From NCBI RefSeq assembly GCF_013450155.1, contig NZ_JACCKD010000002.1, forward strand, positions 672,531 through 736,530: a stretch of 64,000 nt of DNA. Reading direction: 5' to 3'. Below the pieces are notes generated by a model. It was given only the letters and a program-made list of their open reading frames with translations, ran no database searches and was not told the DNA's origin. The position numbers and the translations under genes were made by a program. The DNA comes from Haloechinothrix aidingensis. GTDB lineage: Bacteria; Actinomycetota; Actinomycetes; Mycobacteriales; Pseudonocardiaceae. Shown in pieces: positions 20,705-28,823 of this stretch (the first letter of the stretch is position 1; each line of letters begins with the position of its first letter).

Positions 20705-22129
20705 CTAGCTGTGATCCTCCAGCAGCTCGGTAACCAGGGCAGCTATCGGTGAGCGTTCGGAGCGGTTCAGCGTGATGTGCGCGAACAGCGGGTGCCCCTT
20801 GAGCTTCTCGATCACCGCCGCCACCCCGTCGTAGCGCCCGACGCGCAGGTTGTCGCGCTGCGCGACGTCGTGCGTGAGCACCACCCTGGACGCGGCTCCC
20901 AGCCGGGACAGCACCGTGAGCAGCACGTTGCGCTCCAAGGACTGGGCCTCGTCGACGATGACGAACGAGTCGTGCAGCGAACGACCGCGGATGTGCGTCA
21001 ACGGCAGCACCTCGAGCATGCCGCGGTCGAAGACCTCGTCGAGCACGTTCTGGCTGACCAGCGCACCCAGCGTGTCGAAGACGGCCTGCGCCCACGGCTG
21101 CATCTTCTCGTTCTCCGAGCCGGGCAGGTAGCCGATGTCCTGGCCACCCACGGCGTACACCGGACGGAACACGACCACCCTGCGGTGCAGCCCGCGCTCC
21201 ATGACCGCCTCGAGTCCCGCGCACATGGCCAGGGCGGACTTACCGGTGCCGGCACGCCCGCCGAGCGAGACGATACCGACTTCCGGGTCGAGCAGGAGAT
21301 CGAGCGCGATGCGTTGCTCGGCCGAACGCCCGTGCACACCGAAGGCCTCCCTGTCACCGCGCACCAGCCGGACGGACTTGTCCTCGGTGACCCTGCCCAA
21401 CGCGCTGGAGGTTCCCGCGAGCAACCGCACCCCGGTGTGGCATGGCAGCTCCGCGAGGTCGGAACGGCCGTAGTCGGCGAGGTCGACCGACTTGCTCGCG
21501 AACAACGCGTCGAGCGCCTCCTGCGGGACGTCCGCGTCCGCCATGCCCGTCCAGCCGGACGGCACGACGTCCTGCGCGCGGTACTCGTCGGCGACGAGAC
21601 CGACCGACCCGGCTTTCACCCGCATCGGGATGTCCTTGGTGATCAGGGTGACGTCGCTGCCCTCCGAGCCGCCCTCGGAGCCCATGTTCAACGCGCACGC
21701 CAGGATCCGGTGATCATTGCTGTCGGTGCGGAAACCCGCGGGCAACACGGTGGGGTCGGAGTGGTTGAGCTCCACCCGCAACGTCCCGCCTTGCTCGCCG
21801 ATCTCGACGGGCTCGTCCAGCCGGCCGTGCCGCCGCCGCAGGTCGTCGAGCAGCCGGAGAGCCTCCCGTGCGAACCAGCCCAGCTCCGGGTGGTGACGCT
21901 TGGCCTCCAACTCGCTGATCACCACCAGCGGCAGGACGACGTTGTTCTCGGCGAACCGGGTCATCGCCCAGGGGTCGGAGATCAGCACCGAGGTGTCCAG
22001 CACGTAGGTATGCGGCTGACCGCTCGGTGCGGAACGTGCGTGGTCGGGCTCCTTGTCGGCTGTCTGGCGGTCCGGAGAGGCGTCCGTGGGGCTGGATACT
22101 GACCTTCGGGACGAACGCTGCGCAGTCAC
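20705..22129 (-). CDS. PIN domain-PhoH ATPase (PhoH2 type)
   Basis: A 474-residue PIN-PhoH protein. After a polar leader the PIN ribonuclease domain starts at about residue 40 ([13 protein letters not shown] with D45) and includes [10 protein letters not shown] and [12 protein letters not shown] with further acidic residues. The PhoH ATPase domain has Walker [12 protein letters not shown] (about 289-299), [20 protein letters not shown] and Walker [11 protein letters not shown]. In mycobacteria PhoH2 is an ATP-dependent RNA helicase/ribonuclease. The GTG start at 22129 is chosen because GGGAGA lies six bases ahead (22135-22140). In-frame sequence upstream is not conserved-looking. I see no small antitoxin ORF (PhoAT) directly upstream. 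Confidence 0.9.
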   Translation of the reverse strand: MTAQRSSRRSVSSPTDASPDRQTADKEPDHARSAPSGQPHTYVLDTSVLISDPWAMTRFAENNVVLPLVVISELEAKRHHPELGWFAREALRLLDDLRRRHGRLDEPVEIGEQGGTLRVELNHSDPTVLPAGFRTDSNDHRILACALNMGSEGGSEGSDVTLITKDIPMRVKAGSVGLVADEYRAQDVVPSGWTGMADADVPQEALDALFASKSVDLADYGRSDLAELPCHTGVRLLAGTSSALGRVTEDKSVRLVRGDREAFGVHGRSAEQRIALDLLLDPEVGIVSLGGRAGTGKSALAMCAGLEAVMERGLHRRVVVFRPVYAVGGQDIGYLPGSENEKMQPWAQAVFDTLGALVSQNVLDEVFDRGMLEVLPLTHIRGRSLHDSFVIVDEAQSLERNVLLTVLSRLGAASRVVLTHDVAQRDNLRVGRYDGVAAVIEKLKGHPLFAHITLNRSERSPIAALVTELLEDHS

Positions 22130-22766
22130 GGCAATCTCCCTCAACGGGGCGCGGCACCACACCCATACTCGGATCGGCCGGGCACTGCCCTGGCTGGTCG
22201 CATCCCGCCCGTGTACGCACAAGGCAAGGTGCGGTGGTACCACGGAAGCCGCGTGCCGACCTCCGCGTGCGCTTCGTGCCCTCCTTTCGTCGCTCGGCCA
22301 ACCACAGCCACGACCAGGGCCTCCCGCAATACCCCGAGCCTTGTTACGGGGCATCACTCCGGAAGTTACCCGTTCGATGGGCGTTCGCGCAGGAGGCGAC
22401 ACAGGTGATTTTCCAATTCGTCACGTAACCGCCAAGACGCCGTCACCCGCCGGAGCGCTGATCAGCGATTATCACAAAATGTAGTCAACCTCTGCGCCGT
22501 ACGGCCAAATAACCTCGAGGTCGTCACCTGACCGACTTATTGACACTGCGATAACACCAACAATCGGTACCACCGGGACGATGGAAAATCGCTGCGGAAT
22601 CGCGTATTACTTCCCGTTCAGGTGACACCCTCTCGCCACCCGTCACACAATGGTGGAATTCGGTTCGCGAATCACCCGACGCACCGGTAACTTTTTTGTT
22701 GCGGATCGCGCCGATAGGCAACGGGGAGATCCGGGAAAACACTCTCGATGGAGGAGAAAAACAGTG
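22130..22766. other. 637-base intergenic region between phoH and a small secreted gene
   Basis: A long divergent gap that becomes clearly less GC-rich from about 22330 to 22760. It contains a perfect TTGACA at 22540-22545 (no convincing -10 element 16-18 bases downstream), a 12-base palindrome CGCTGATCAGCG at 22456-22467, and runs of A/T such as ACTTTTTTGTTG near 22690. I find no ORF with family features and no riboswitch that I recognise. It should hold the phoH promoter and the promoter plus a long leader of the small secreted gene. Confidence 0.5.
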
Positions 22767-23021
22767 ATGAAGAAGGCTGGTTTCGTAGCCGCGACAGCAG
22801 CGGGATTCATGATGCTCGGTGGCACGGCGGCGGCATCGCCAGCGGACGTGGACGCCGACGCCCCAGTGGCCGGCGATGGGGACATCACCTATGAAGAGGC
22901 TTTCCACCAGTTCAACAACGGTGGTGGCGCTACCGGGTACGGCGCGGCATCCCTGTTGTCGAGCGCCTACACGGGCGTCGCCCTCACCCCCGCGCTCGTA
23001 GCGGGCTCGTTCGGCGACTGA
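22767..23021 (+). CDS. Small secreted protein, unknown function
   Basis: An 84-residue protein with a clear signal peptide: MKK, hydrophobic core GFVAATAAGFMMLGGTA, and a cleavage site near residue 23 (AAA-S). The mature part of about 60 residues is acidic first (DVDADAPVAGDGDITYEE), then Asn/Gly/Ala-rich with no cysteine. A GAGGAG Shine-Dalgarno is at 22751-22756; GTG at 22764, one codon earlier, is an alternative start. It is followed by a strong perfect palindrome, so it looks like a monocistronic, well-expressed gene. I do not recognise the family. A chaplin-like or other surface role is possible but unsupported. Confidence 0.7.
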   Translation: MKKAGFVAATAAGFMMLGGTAAASPADVDADAPVAGDGDITYEEAFHQFNNGGGATGYGAASLLSSAYTGVALTPALVAGSFGD

Positions 23022-23037
23022 CGGCGAGGCGCATCCC

Positions 23038-23073
23038 ACGTGGGGCCCCGGAGGATCCTCCGGGGCCCCACGT
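23038..23073. terminator. Perfect 36-base palindrome
   Basis: Bases 23038-23055 (ACGTGGGGCCCCGGAGGA) are followed directly by their exact complement at 23056-23073, with no spacer. It begins 16 bases after the stop of the small secreted gene and before the convergent prenyl synthase, so a bidirectional terminator is the simplest reading. Confidence 0.85.
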
Positions 23074-23226
23074 CATGCATGACCGGTCCATACCAGACAC
23101 GGCATTCCCGACCCACCCCGCACGAGTCGCCACGTGCGAGACCGTGCGGCGAGCGCGGAGCGGGCGTCGCCGGGACCACCGGAACGCGAGAACGGGCAGG
23201 GAAAAATTCGAGTTCGTATCGCCGAG

Positions 23227-24003
23227 TCACGACCCGTACCGTCGTTCGCGCCACGCGAAATCACGTAACGCCCGGAGGAAATCGACCCGGCGAAATGCCG
23301 GCCAGTACGCCTCGGTGAACCAAAATTCCGAATTTGCCGATTGCCAGAGCAGAAACCCCGACAGGCGTTGCTCCCCGGATGTCCGAATAATGAGATCCGG
23401 GTCCGGTTGACCCGATGTATAGAGATGTTCCGAAATATGGTCCACGTCGAGCGTCCTGGCCAGCTCCTCGATCGTCGTCCCCTCACTGGCGTGCTGTTCG
23501 AGCAGCCTGCGCACGGCGTAGGCGATCTCCTGGCGCCCGCCGTACCCGACGGCCACGTTGACCTCCATACCCGAGCGTGCCGTCGTGCGCATCGCCGCCG
23601 CGCTCACCTGCGCAGCGATATCCGAGGGAAGCATGTCCGTGGCGCCCACGATGCGCAGTCGCCATGGCTGCTCGGGCCCGGCCAGCTCGTCGATGACACC
23701 CGCGACGATCTGCAGCAGCGCACGGACTTCCTCGTTGTCCCGCTTGAGGTTGTCCATCGAAAGCAGGAACAGGGTGACGACCTCGACGTCGGCTTCCTGG
23801 CACCACTGCAGGAAGTGCGCGATCTTGAGCGCTCCCACCCGGTGCCCGTCGCTGACGTCGGTGAATCCGGCTTCACGTGCCCACCTGCGGTTCCCGTCCA
23901 GGATCACCGCGATATGCCGTGGGGTGCGCCCCCCGACCTGCTGGATCAGCCTGCGGCTGTAGGCACCGTAAACCAGGTTGGAAAGAAACGACCGGACGCT
24001 CAC
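23227..24003 (-). CDS. Short-chain Z-isoprenyl diphosphate synthase (Rv1086-like)
   Basis: A cis-prenyltransferase of 258 residues from GTG 24003 (an in-frame GTG at 24036 would add 11 residues). HIAVILDGNRRWAREAG holds the catalytic aspartate (about D36) and the C-terminal RTSGEQRLSGFLLWQSANSE and EAYWPAF match the family. It is closest in remembered sequence and gene position to Rv1086, which makes Z,E-farnesyl diphosphate, a primer for decaprenyl phosphate. A general undecaprenyl diphosphate synthase is the alternative. It is cytoplasmic or membrane-associated and divergent from the hemolysin III gene. Confidence 0.9.
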   Translation of the reverse strand: MSVRSFLSNLVYGAYSRRLIQQVGGRTPRHIAVILDGNRRWAREAGFTDVSDGHRVGALKIAHFLQWCQEADVEVVTLFLLSMDNLKRDNEEVRALLQIVAGVIDELAGPEQPWRLRIVGATDMLPSDIAAQVSAAAMRTTARSGMEVNVAVGYGGRQEIAYAVRRLLEQHASEGTTIEELARTLDVDHISEHLYTSGQPDPDLIIRTSGEQRLSGFLLWQSANSEFWFTEAYWPAFRRVDFLRALRDFAWRERRYGS

Positions 24004-24119
24004 GCCCCAGCAGCCTACGCACTGTCGTACTGTCACGTCATCTCGACACCGCTGCGCCCGGCCTCGTGTCGTTGGCCACGTCCGCTGGAGCTGAACCTAC
24101 GGTGGCGTAACCTGGCGGT

Positions 24120-24824
24120 GTGAGTGCCGCGATGAACTCCTCGCCCTCCGGTTCTTCAGCACAGCATCCGTCCACCGGTACGGCCGAGCGGCCGCGGATG
24201 CGCGGGTGGATTCACCTCTGGTCCTTCCTGGTCGCGCTCGCGGCCGGTACGACCCTGGTGGCACTGGCCGCCTCGACGGTCTCCGGGCGGGCGGCTCTGG
24301 CGACCACGGTCTACACCGCTACGGTGCTCGGGGTCTTCGGGGTCAGCGCCCTGTACCACCGCCGTACGTGGCAGAGCCGCCGCGTTCACCTGTGGATGAA
24401 GCGCCTCGACCATTCCATGATCTTCCTGTTCATCGCGGGCACCTACACCCCGTTCACGCTGCTCGCGATGGCCCAACCGACCGGATACATCGTGCTCGCC
24501 GTGGTGTGGAGCGGCGCGCTCGCCGGTGTGCTGCTGAAACTGCTGTGGCCGGCAGCCCCGTCCGCCCTCGGTGTACCCATCTACATCGCGCTCGGCTGGG
24601 TCGCCGTGTTCGTGCTGCCCGAGCTACTCGTGCACGCCGGGGTCGCGGCGCTGGTGCTGTTGCTGGCGGGCGGGGCGCTCTACACCGTGGGCGGCGTCGT
24701 CTACGCAGCCAAGCGGCCCCGCCTGTGGCCCGAGACCTTCGGTTTCCACGAGGCGTTTCACGCGTGCACCGCCATGGCCGCGATCTGCCACTACATCGCC
24801 ATCTGGCTGGCCATGTACGCCTAG
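24120..24824 (+). CDS. Hemolysin III family (PAQR-type) membrane protein
   Basis: A 234-residue protein with about seven membrane segments (from residue 29 on) and the PAQR/HlyIII polar residues: SALYHRRTW (about 76-84), the KRLDHSMIFLFIAGTYTPF stretch (about 94-112) and the final HEAFHACTAMAAICHYIAIW with the metal-type histidines. The name hemolysin III is historic; cell function in bacteria is not clear. GTG 24120 is used; ATG 24132 is an alternative. It corresponds to Rv1085c. Its 3' end appears to have served as an integration site: a 43-base imperfect copy of the end of the gene is found at 26077-26119. Confidence 0.9.
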   Translation: MSAAMNSSPSGSSAQHPSTGTAERPRMRGWIHLWSFLVALAAGTTLVALAASTVSGRAALATTVYTATVLGVFGVSALYHRRTWQSRRVHLWMKRLDHSMIFLFIAGTYTPFTLLAMAQPTGYIVLAVVWSGALAGVLLKLLWPAAPSALGVPIYIALGWVAVFVLPELLVHAGVAALVLLLAGGALYTVGGVVYAAKRPRLWPETFGFHEAFHACTAMAAICHYIAIWLAMYA

Positions 24825-24831
24825 CCGCGAG
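24789..24831 (+). repeat. 3' end of hemolysin III gene, candidate left attachment site
   Basis: This 43-base segment covers the last codons and stop of the hemolysin III gene. It matches 26077-26119 in 36 of 43 positions, including GCCATGTACGCC unbroken. Between them lie an integrase remnant and few genes, as expected for attL and attR of a decayed element. Confidence 0.55.
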
Positions 24832-24855
24832 TTACGCCTGTACGTGACATCGCCA

Positions 24856-24873
24856 GGCCGTCCATAGGCCGTC
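24856..24873. repeat. GGCCGTC double motif, copy 1
   Basis: GGCCGTCCATAGGCCGTC, itself a direct repeat of GGCCGTC, recurs at 25955-25972 with 16 of 18 bases identical. It lies just inside each end of the suspected element, next to the hemolysin III end here and about 100 bases before its copy on the right. Confidence 0.5.
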
Positions 24874-25067
24874 AGGCCGCCTGCTGACCCTGTACCCCAT
24901 CGTCCCGGAGCGCGACGTCGAAGAAGCCATCAACGGCCTTGCGAGTCCGCTCGTGGCTCGACGGCATCAGGTGGGTATACACGCGCAACGTAAACCCAGG
25001 ATCCGGGTGACCCAGGTACTGACAACGCCTTCACCGATTCCCCGGCGTCGAGCAGCACCGAAGCGTA
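24872..25067 (-). pseudogene. Tyrosine integrase, C-terminal remnant with frameshift
   Basis: On the minus strand the frame ending at 24872 reads YLGHPDPGFTLRVYTHLMP, SSHERTRKAVDGFF and a short tail ending QQAA, which is the C-terminal end of a tyrosine site-specific recombinase with the nucleophile tyrosine in RVYTHL. Just upstream the homologous text continues in a different frame as YASVLLDAGESVKALS, so there is a frameshift at about 25016-25030. Before it the expected DLRH arginine motif is replaced by ARVYRAATPV. No N-terminal domains are present. This is a decayed integrase lying directly next to the putative left attachment site, the usual location for such genes. Confidence 0.75.
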
Positions 25068-25161
25068 CACCGGCGTCGCTGCGCGATAAACCCTTGCCCC
25101 GGCCGACACGGCGCCTGGCGCGGCAAGGACCAAGGGGACAGGGAGGAACGATGGGCGGTGC

Positions 25162-25539
25162 CTACAAGTACGGGCGGGTGATCATTTCGAGGGCGTGCCC
25201 GGCGGGGTCCATAAAGTAGACGCCGCGCCCACCGTGCTCGTTGTTAATCTCGCCCGGGCGTTTCCAGAACGGGTCGGCTGCGTGCTCGATCCCGCGGTCC
25301 CGCATGCGGGCATATGCCCGATCGAACAGCTCGTCGTCGACAAGGAACGCGTAGTGCTGCATCTGGATCTCGTCGACCGGCGGCACGGCGAACTGCAGCA
25401 GCACGCCCTCGTCGAGCTGGACGTTAGTGAATACGCCCCACGATGGGGCTTCGGCGGCCTCGAAGATGTCGCGGAAGAAACGCGCCGACTCATCGCTGTC
25501 CTTGGCCGCGATGATGGTGTGGTTGAAAGTGACTGGCAT
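25162..25539 (-). CDS. VOC family (glyoxalase-like) protein
   Basis: A 125-residue single VOC unit: MPVTFNHTIIAAKDSDESAR starts the first beta-alpha-beta-beta-beta motif (H7 as probable metal ligand), QMQHYAFLVDDE starts the second (with a histidine), and GRGVYFMDPAGHALEMITRP ends it with the final acidic ligand E. The family includes glyoxalases, fosfomycin-resistance enzymes and dioxygenases; substrate cannot be named. ATG 25539 has GAGGAC just upstream. It is located inside the suspected integrated element, so it may be cargo. No partner gene is seen. Confidence 0.82.
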   Translation of the reverse strand: MPVTFNHTIIAAKDSDESARFFRDIFEAAEAPSWGVFTNVQLDEGVLLQFAVPPVDEIQMQHYAFLVDDELFDRAYARMRDRGIEHAADPFWKRPGEINNEHGGRGVYFMDPAGHALEMITRPYL

Positions 25540-25708
25540 GAGTGTCCTCGCTGTGGATTGCCTTGACATGGATGGAAGTTCAGTTGGACCCATGCCTCGG
25601 AGGTCCACGCGGCCAACCCGGCAGGCGCCACCTTGGCACCTCGCGCGGGCTCAACCCTGTGCCGGGTCACCAATCCGTGCGTGGCGCAGCGCCGTCCCGG
25701 TGATCACG

Positions 25709-25723
25709 AGATAGACGCTATCT
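25709..25723. promoter_or_regulatory. 15-base dyad AGATAG-ACG-CTATCT
   Basis: A perfect dyad with 6-base arms, 170 bases upstream of the VOC start. It resembles binding sites of MarR or TetR type repressors. No regulator gene for it is found within the scar, so it may control the VOC gene or be a leftover. Confidence 0.35.
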
Positions 25724-25954
25724 AGCGCGCGCCCGGCACGGCAACCGGGGTTTGCGGCCGAGTTCCATGTAGCGCCTCTGGCAGGACTCCCAGGTCTGGA
25801 CAGATACGGGCCACAAGTGGGCCACCAAGCGCGGTCAAGCACGGTCAACCGAGACTCATCCTGACTCGGGTTAGCTGCAGGTCAGGGCTACTTCCAAGGT
25901 ACGAGCGGATGATTCCTGAGCTGACAACGCCAACGGCTACGTACGCACTACTCG

Positions 25955-25972
25955 GGCCGTCTACAGGCCGTC
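25955..25972. repeat. GGCCGTC double motif, copy 2
   Basis: GGCCGTCTACAGGCCGTC, matching 24856-24873 in 16 of 18 bases. It marks the right part of the suspected element. Confidence 0.5.
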
Positions 25973-26076
25973 GAGCGTCCGGCACAGACGAGAACACGCG
26001 AGAACCAGCGAGCCATGTCTTGGCAGCTCATCCAGGTGACCCGCGCTTCGTACCGAGGTCGCGCGTGGGCAGGGCT

Positions 26077-26119
26077 CATGACGTCGCGATCTGGCTCGCC
26101 ATGTACGCCCAGCTGCGAG
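26077..26119 (+). repeat. Imperfect copy of hemolysin III 3' end, candidate right attachment site
   Basis: This segment matches 24789-24831 in 36 of 43 bases and even keeps the reading AIWLAMYA in one frame, but the stop codon is changed (TAG to CAG) so the frame continues. The divergence suggests an old event. Confidence 0.55.
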
Positions 26120-26171
26120 CCGGACCGTGGCTCGACGGCGCGGTGAGGAACGGCCTGCCGGTACAGCACGA

Positions 26172-26396
26172 TCAGCCGTTGTACGGCTCGCCACCGGGTG
26201 GTGTGTCCTGTGTCGTGCGGCCGATGCGGGTAAACAGCCGTGCGCTGGGCACGACCTCGCGTGGAAGGTGTCGTAGCTCGGCCGCGTCGGCCGCAATACC
26301 GTGCCAGCGGAGGATACTCGCCAGTACCGCCCAGTGGTGCGCTGCCATGTCTTCGTGCGAGAGGTCATCGGGCGGCTCGTCCGGCCCGACCACCAT
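26172..26396 (-). CDS. Hypothetical protein, possibly truncated at its start
   Basis: From its only ATG this frame gives 74 residues, starting MVVGPDEPPDDLSHEDMAAH and continuing through ILRWHGIAADAAELRHLPRE. The frame is open for about 40 more codons upstream (to about 26535) with protein-like text (DIWIYHSLEEICDTAR), but that extension has no ATG, GTG or TTG before the stop. So either the start is unusual, or the true start was lost when the adjacent scar or the tetR promoter region formed. I do not recognise a family. It is divergent from tetR and just outside the candidate right attachment site. Confidence 0.45.
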   Translation of the reverse strand: MVVGPDEPPDDLSHEDMAAHHWAVLASILRWHGIAADAAELRHLPREVVPSARLFTRIGRTTQDTPPGGEPYNG

Positions 26397-26523
26397 GCGC
26401 GCGGTATCGCAGATCTCCTCGAGCGAGTGGTAGATCCAGATGTCGGGGAGGGTCGCGGTTGTGTCGCTGAGGGACTCGCCCCAGCCGCGATCGACACCGC
26501 CTACGCCCGGTCTTGCGTGAAGC

Positions 26524-26542
26524 AGTGAATCAATGGTTCACT
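26524..26542. promoter_or_regulatory. Probable TetR operator AGTGAA-N7-TTCACT
   Basis: A 19-base dyad with perfect 6-base arms ending seven bases before the tetR ATG. This is the usual place for autoregulation by a TetR repressor, and occupancy would block the tetR-aidB-hydratase operon. Confidence 0.6.
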
Positions 26543-26548
26543 CTTACC

Positions 26549-27208
26549 ATGCCGTACCGACGCACCCCGCGCGTGCAGGCCAGGCTCGACGCGCAACGCG
26601 AGCTCCTGCTCGAAGCCGCTGTCCGGTTGCTGGCCGAACGCGGCTACGCGGGCTGTTCCGTCGCCGCCGTCGCCGCCGAAGCGGGCGTGGCGACCGGCAG
26701 CGTGTACCGGCACTTCCCGAGCAAGGCCGAACTCGTCGCCGAGCTGTTCCGCCGCGTCGTCGAGCGCGAGGTCGCCGCCGTCGAGCAGGCCTCGACCAGC
26801 GCCTCCGGCGTGACCGAGCGGGTCACCGCAGTGATCGAGACCTTCGCGAGCCGCGCGCTGAAGACACCGCGCCTGGCCTACGCCCTGCTCGCCGAACCCG
26901 TGGACGCTCCGGTCGAGCAGCAGCGCTTGGTGTTCCGCCAGGCCTTCCGGGACGTCGTCGCCGAACGCATCACGGAGGGCGTCACAGCCGGAGTGCTGCC
27001 GCCCCAGGACGCGAGCATCTCCGCCGCAGCGCTCGTCGGGGCCATCGCAGAAGTCATGATCGGCCCGCTCACCGCGGAGAGCGCGGACGCCGACGTCATC
27101 CCCGCACTGTGCACCTTCGCCGCCCAAGCTCTCGGAGGCGGCGCTCCGCCGCCGAGAACCCCCACCACAAACCCCGTCACCGGAGACAGCGATGCCACAC
27201 ACGCATGA
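26549..27208 (+). CDS. TetR family regulator
   Basis: A 219-residue TetR regulator. The DNA-binding domain spans about 13-60 (ELLLEAAVRLLAERGYAGCS, VAAVAAEAGVATGSVYRHFP), followed by KAELVAELFRRVVEREV; the ligand domain shows a FASRALKTPRLAYALLAEP region as in TetR_C regulators of lipid metabolism. The ATG at 26549 (MPYRRTPRV) is chosen since the HTH starts close after it; a longer frame from 26513 would include the operator. The stop lies 17 bases inside the downstream acyl-CoA dehydrogenase gene, so it is the first gene of an operon and probably controls it. Confidence 0.9.
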   Translation: MPYRRTPRVQARLDAQRELLLEAAVRLLAERGYAGCSVAAVAAEAGVATGSVYRHFPSKAELVAELFRRVVEREVAAVEQASTSASGVTERVTAVIETFASRALKTPRLAYALLAEPVDAPVEQQRLVFRQAFRDVVAERITEGVTAGVLPPQDASISAAALVGAIAEVMIGPLTAESADADVIPALCTFAAQALGGGAPPPRTPTTNPVTGDSDATHA

Positions 27209-28823
27209 GGTCACCAACCAGGTTCCCCCACTGACCGGTCACGACGTCGCCGCCGACGCCACGTTGCTGGCGGCCGTGGAACGCGAAGGTGCCGGGTGGG
27301 CTTCCGGCGAGCTGCACGAGCTCGGCACCCTCGCAGGCAGCGAGCAGGCACAGGACTGGGGACGGCTGGTCAACGAGAACCCGCCCGCGCTACGCACCCA
27401 CGACCGGTACGGCCATCGCATCGACGAGGTCGAGTTCCACCCCCACTGGCACACCCTGATGGACGTCGCGGTACGCCACGGGCTGCACGCCGCTCCGTGG
27501 CAGGACCAGCGGCAGGGCGCGCACGTGGCACGCGCCGCCAAGACGTACCTGTGGATGCAGGTGGAGCCGGGGCACCTGTGCCCGATCTCGATGACCTACG
27601 CCGCGGTGCCCGCGCTACGGCACGCGCCCGAGCTCGCCGAGGTGTACGAACCACTGCTCGCCTCGCCGGAGTACGACTACGGGCTGCGGGTACCCGCGAC
27701 GAAACGGGGCGTCATCGCGGGCATGTCCATGACGGAGAAGCAGGGCGGCTCGGACGTGCGCAGCAACTCCACGAGCGCGACGGCCAACGCCGACGGCAGC
27801 TACACCATCACCGGGCACAAGTGGTTCACCTCGGCTCCGATGTCGGACGTCTTCCTCGCGCTCGCCCAGACCCGCACCGGCCTGTCCTGCTTCCTGATCC
27901 CCCGTGTGCTTCCGGACGGCAGCCGCAACCGGATGCACCTTCAGCGGCTCAAGGACAAGCTGGGAAACCGGTCCAACGCCTCGGCGGAGATCGAGTACGA
28001 CGGCGCGATCGGTTGGCTCGTCGGCGCGGAGGGGCGCGGCGTCCCCACCATCATCGAGATGGTCAACATGACCCGGCTGGACTGCACGATCGGCGCCGCC
28101 GCTGGCATGCGCGCCGGCGTCGTGCAGGCCGTGCACCACGCGACGCACCGCGCCGCGTTCGGGGACTCGCTGATCGACGCGCCGCTGATGCGCAACGTGC
28201 TGGCGGACCTGACGGTGGAGTCCGAGGCTGCCGCACTCGCCGCGATGCGGCTCGCCGGTGCCGCCGACCGGGCAGCCGCGGGCGACGAGCAGGAAGCCGC
28301 CTTCCGCAGGCTCGGCCTCGCCGCCAGCAAGTACTGGACCTGCAAGCGTGGTCCGGCGCACGCTGCCGAGGCACTGGAATGCCTCGGCGGGAACGGCTAC
28401 GTCGAGGAATCCGGGATGCCCCGGCTGTACAGGGAGGCGCCGCTGGTGTCCATCTGGGAGGGATCCGGCAACGTCGCCGCGCTGGACACGCTGCGCGCCA
28501 TGGCCAAGCAACCCGAGTCGGTGGACGCGTTCTTCACCGAGGTCAACAAGGCCGCGGGGGCGGACGCGCGGCTCGACGAAGCCATCCGAGCGCTCAGCAA
28601 GGATCTGTCCAATCACGACGACATCCAGTTCCGGGCGCGCAGGCTGGTGGAGACGATGGCCATGGTGTTGCAGGGCTCGCTACTGGTACGGCACGGCGAG
28701 GCCGCCGTCGCCGACGCGTTCTGCGCCAGCCGTTTCGGCGGGGACTGGGGTGTGGCTTTCGGTACCCTGCCCGCCGGGGTCGACACCGGCTCGATCATCG
28801 GGCGCGCACAGGTCACGGCATGA
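27192..28823 (+). CDS. AidB-like acyl-CoA dehydrogenase
   Basis: A 543-residue flavoprotein, nearly the length of E. coli AidB (541) and longer than ordinary acyl-CoA dehydrogenases because of the extra C-terminal domain. FAD-binding text includes MSMTEKQGGSDVRSN (about 177-191) and HKWFTSAPMSDVFLALAQT (about 211-229); ECLGGNGYVEESGMPRLYRE (about 397-416) and SIWEGSGNVAALD are typical of AidB and isovaleryl-CoA dehydrogenase-like proteins. AidB binds DNA and protects against alkylation in E. coli, but here the operon with a TetR and an enoyl-CoA hydratase points to acyl-CoA breakdown. It overlaps tetR at the 5' end and the hydratase at the 3' end (ATGA). Confidence 0.9.
   Translation: MPHTHEVTNQVPPLTGHDVAADATLLAAVEREGAGWASGELHELGTLAGSEQAQDWGRLVNENPPALRTHDRYGHRIDEVEFHPHWHTLMDVAVRHGLHAAPWQDQRQGAHVARAAKTYLWMQVEPGHLCPISMTYAAVPALRHAPELAEVYEPLLASPEYDYGLRVPATKRGVIAGMSMTEKQGGSDVRSNSTSATANADGSYTITGHKWFTSAPMSDVFLALAQTRTGLSCFLIPRVLPDGSRNRMHLQRLKDKLGNRSNASAEIEYDGAIGWLVGAEGRGVPTIIEMVNMTRLDCTIGAAAGMRAGVVQAVHHATHRAAFGDSLIDAPLMRNVLADLTVESEAAALAAMRLAGAADRAAAGDEQEAAFRRLGLAASKYWTCKRGPAHAAEALECLGGNGYVEESGMPRLYREAPLVSIWEGSGNVAALDTLRAMAKQPESVDAFFTEVNKAAGADARLDEAIRALSKDLSNHDDIQFRARRLVETMAMVLQGSLLVRHGEAAVADAFCASRFGGDWGVAFGTLPAGVDTGSIIGRAQVTA

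Larger units (their letters stand above)
25540..26171. other. Gene-poor 632-base stretch in the integration scar
   Basis: No ORF here has recognisable family features on either strand. It holds a dyad operator candidate at 25709, the second GGCCGTC motif at 25955 and the copy of the hemolysin III 3' end at 26077. Base composition is lower in GC than the neighbourhood, in line with foreign or decaying DNA. Confidence 0.5.

Noticed and set aside
22650-22766. Search for a c-di-AMP (ydaO) riboswitch ahead of the small secreted gene
   Set aside because: The conserved ydaO core could not be traced by eye; a covariance search would be needed.
25909-26433. Plus-strand frame containing AIWLAMYA after the VOC gene
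   Set aside because: The hemolysin-like text comes from the duplicated gene end; the remainder has no family features or ribosome site.
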